A stretch of DNA of 7,357 nucleotides from an uncultured Sphingorhabdus sp. Its GTDB lineage: Bacteria > Pseudomonadota > Alphaproteobacteria > Sphingomonadales > Sphingomonadaceae. Within the stretch, counting starts at the first letter, position 1; each line of letters opens with the position of its first letter. Positions 5,499 through 7,357 of this stretch are shown piece after piece. The stretch is taken from positions 1 to 7,357 of the forward strand of contig CALMYW010000168.1 of NCBI GenBank assembly GCA_937873665.1, written 5' to 3'. The notes beneath the pieces are model-generated. The model made no database searches. It saw only the letters and a list, made by a program, of their open reading frames with translations, and was not told the DNA's origin. The translations under genes and the position numbers were made by a program.

Positions 5499-7357
5499 GG
5501 GCGGTTTTCCTTGTCCGTTAGTGCGGGCGGCGGGGGAGGAAGCAGCTCGGCCGCCCATTCGAGGCTGCGGTTCTGGAGCCAGGCCGCTGCAAAGCCTTCG
5601 CGGCCATGGGCTGCGACAAGCTCGGCGATGCGGATCTGATCGGTTTTGGAAGAGGCGGCGCTGAAGGCGAGTGCGACATCGCCGAGTCCCAGCTCGAACA
5701 ACCGGTTGCCGCGCCGCGATTGACAATAATAATCGCGTTTCGGGGTAGCCCGGCTCAGGATTTCGATCTGGCGATCATTGAGGCCGAACCGCTCATAGAC
5801 CCGTGCGATCTGCGGTTCGGCCGCGCGCTCGTTGGGCAGAAAGATGCGCGTCGGGCAGCTTTCGATGATGGCAGGCGCGATGGCCGACGTCTCGATGTCG
5901 GCAAGGCTCTGGGTCGCGAAGATGACGCTCGCATTCTTCTTGCGCAGCGTCTTCAGCCATTCGCGCAGCTGCGCGGCGAAGGCCGGGCTGTCGAGCACGA
6001 GCCAGCCTTCATCGATGATGATCATGGTCGGCGAGCCGTCGAGCCGCCCCTCGATCCGGTGGAACAGATAGGCGAGCACAGCAGCGGCCGATGACGCGCC
6101 GATCAGACCTTCGGTTTCGAAAGCCTGCACGGACGCCTCACCCAGACGTTCCTGTTCGGCATCAAGCAGCCGTCCCCATGGACCGCCGATGAGATACGGG
6201 GCGAGTGCCTGCTTCAATTCCTGGGATTGCAGGAGGACCGCGAGACCGGTGAGTGTGCGCTCGGCAGGTGGTGCGGACGCAAGCGATGTCAGGGCCGACC
6301 AGAGATGCTCTTTGGCGGCAGGGTCAATCACCATGCCTTCACCAGCCAGCATCGCCGCCAGCCATTCGGCGGCCCAGGCGCGTTCGCCGGCGTTGTCGAT
6401 CCGTGCAAGCGGCTGCAGGGCGACGGCAGCGCTGTCGCCTTCCTCGGCATGCAGCGCGCCTCCGAGATCCTGCCAGTCGCCGCCCATGCCGAGCGCGGCA
6501 GCGCGGATCGATCCACCAAAATCGAAGGCGAAGATCTGGCTGCCTTTGTAGCGCCGGAACTGCAGCGCCATCAGCGCCAGCAGCACGGATTTGCCTGCCC
6601 CTGTCGGGCCGACGATCAGACTGTGGCCGACATCGCCGACATGAAGGGAAAGGCGGAACGGGGTCGAGCCTTCGGTCTTGCCGTAAAGCAAGGGGGCGTC
6701 ACCGAAATGCTCGTCCCGTTCCGCTCCCGCCCATACCGCTGACAGGGGGATCAGGTGGGCGAGATTGAGAGTGGAAATGGGCGGCTGCCGGACATTGGCG
6801 TAGACATGGCCGGGGAGCGATCCGAGCCATGCCTCGAGCGCATTCATGCCTTCGATCGTGCAGGTGAAGTCGCGGCCCTGGATGACCTTTTCGACCAGCC
6901 TCAGCTTCTCCGCCGCCAGCGCCGGGTCGCGGTCCCAGACCGTGACCGTCGCAGTGACATAAGCAATGCCGGCATGATCTGCGCCAAGCTCCTGCAGCGC
7001 CATGTCGGCATCGGCCGCCTTGTTCGAGGCGTCCGAATCCATCAGCACCGACTGCTCGTTGGTCATCACCTCCTTGAGGATGGCGGCGACCGACTTGCGC
7101 TTGGCGAACCATTGCCGCCGAATCTTCGAGAGCAGCTTGGTCGCGTCGGTCTTGTCGAGCATGATTGCCCGCGTTGACCAGCGGTATGGGAAGGCTTGCC
7201 GGTTGAGCTCATCAAGCAGCCCGGGAAAGGTCGCCGTCGGAAAGCCGGTGATGGTGAGCGTGCGCAAATGATGGGCGCCGAGCATGGGTTCGAGACCGCC
7301 GGTCAGCGGCTCATCGGCCAGCAGCGCGTCGAGATAGACCGGCGTTTCGGGCACGCG
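5495..7357 (-). CDS. trbE: TrbE, VirB4-like conjugation ATPase (N-terminus outside window)
   Basis: TrbE/VirB4 is the large hexameric ATPase at the cytoplasmic base of the channel that energises pilus assembly and transfer. The window holds the last 620 codons plus the stop; related proteins run to about 800-850 residues, so roughly the first 200 are missing. In window numbering (residue 1 at 7352-7354) the end of the VirB4 N-terminal domain contains LNRQAFPYRWSTRAIMLDKT (50-69) and KIRRQWFAKRKS. Walker A is GPTGAGKS (249-256), Walker B is MIIIDEGW (444-451), and a further conserved motif FATQSLADIE (479-488) follows. DYYCQSRRGNRLFELGL (541-557) is a typical C-terminal TrbE stretch. The protein ends in a proline run (605-610). 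A GTG at 7352-7354 is internal, not the start: the frame continues to the edge, and conserved family sequence extends through it. Confidence 0.97.
   Translation of the reverse strand, partial: RVPETPVYLDALLADEPLTGGLEPMLGAHHLRTLTITGFPTATFPGLLDELNRQAFPYRWSTRAIMLDKTDATKLLSKIRRQWFAKRKSVAAILKEVMTNEQSVLMDSDASNKAADADMALQELGADHAGIAYVTATVTVWDRDPALAAEKLRLVEKVIQGRDFTCTIEGMNALEAWLGSLPGHVYANVRQPPISTLNLAHLIPLSAVWAGAERDEHFGDAPLLYGKTEGSTPFRLSLHVGDVGHSLIVGPTGAGKSVLLALMALQFRRYKGSQIFAFDFGGSIRAAALGMGGDWQDLGGALHAEEGDSAAVALQPLARIDNAGERAWAAEWLAAMLAGEGMVIDPAAKEHLWSALTSLASAPPAERTLTGLAVLLQSQELKQALAPYLIGGPWGRLLDAEQERLGEASVQAFETEGLIGASSAAAVLAYLFHRIEGRLDGSPTMIIIDEGWLVLDSPAFAAQLREWLKTLRKKNASVIFATQSLADIETSAIAPAIIESCPTRIFLPNERAAEPQIARVYERFGLNDRQIEILSRATPKRDYYCQSRRGNRLFELGLGDVALAFSAASSKTDQIRIAELVAAHGREGFAAAWLQNRSLEWAAELLPPPPPALTDKENRP
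5508..5512 (-). promoter_or_regulatory. Ribosome binding site of trbJ
   Basis: Reads AAGGA on the minus strand, nine bases before the ATG at 5496-5498. It decides between that start and longer alternatives lying inside trbE. Confidence 0.7.

Noticed and set aside
5499..5726. A 76-codon upstream extension of trbJ
   Set aside because: It is Arg-rich, overlaps the conserved end of trbE, and would bury the signal peptide. The inner ATG has a ribosome site.
5720..5748. TTGACA on the plus strand as a -35 box
   Set aside because: No acceptable -10 box lies 16-18 bases downstream (GGGTAG at 17), and the sequence encodes the conserved DYYCQS part of TrbE.
7352..7354. GTG as the start of trbE
   Set aside because: The frame remains open to the window edge and the missing part matches the N-terminal domain expected for the family.

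Overview
The window is a nearly gap-free stretch of a conjugative type IV secretion (mating-pair formation) operon of the Trb / P-type (MPF-T) class. Seven trb-type genes and one conserved tail gene lie on the minus strand. Reading in the direction of transcription (right to left) the order is trbE (5' end outside the window), trbJ, a small trbK-like gene, trbL, trbF, trbG, trbI and a DUF2274 gene. The last 31 codons of a plus-strand gene, probably a LysR-type regulator, run into the end of the operon from the left.

The high G+C content, codon choice and close resemblance of the proteins to Trb proteins of alphaproteobacterial plasmids and integrative conjugative elements suggest an alphaproteobacterium, perhaps a sphingomonad. 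These operons move between classes, so the host call is weak. The genes B-C-D that normally precede trbE, and traG/relaxase genes, would be expected beyond the right edge.

Layout: 1-93, C-terminus of the LysR-like regulator (+). 81-308, DUF2274. 305-1630, TrbI (VirB10-like channel scaffold). 1627-2544, TrbG (VirB9-like). 2541-3224, TrbF (VirB8-like). 3246-4526, TrbL (VirB6-like polytopic membrane protein). 4523-4777, TrbK-type putative entry-exclusion protein. 4779-5498, TrbJ (VirB5-like). 5495-7357, TrbE (VirB4-like ATPase), partial. Five of the seven junctions are 4-base ATGA overlaps, one is a 1-base gap, and only trbL-trbF has a short spacer (21 bases).

Together the genes encode an envelope-spanning DNA/pilus secretion channel: TrbE powers assembly, TrbJ is exported to the periplasm or pilus tip, TrbL and TrbF form the inner-membrane part, and TrbG with TrbI form the periplasmic and outer-membrane core. 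TrbK would block redundant mating. No trbH lies between trbG and trbI. No RNA gene, CRISPR array, insertion sequence, attachment site or origin was recognised. I found no wholly new system; the least understood pieces are the DUF2274 protein, the TrbK-like protein and an acidic tandem repeat in the cytoplasmic tail of TrbI.
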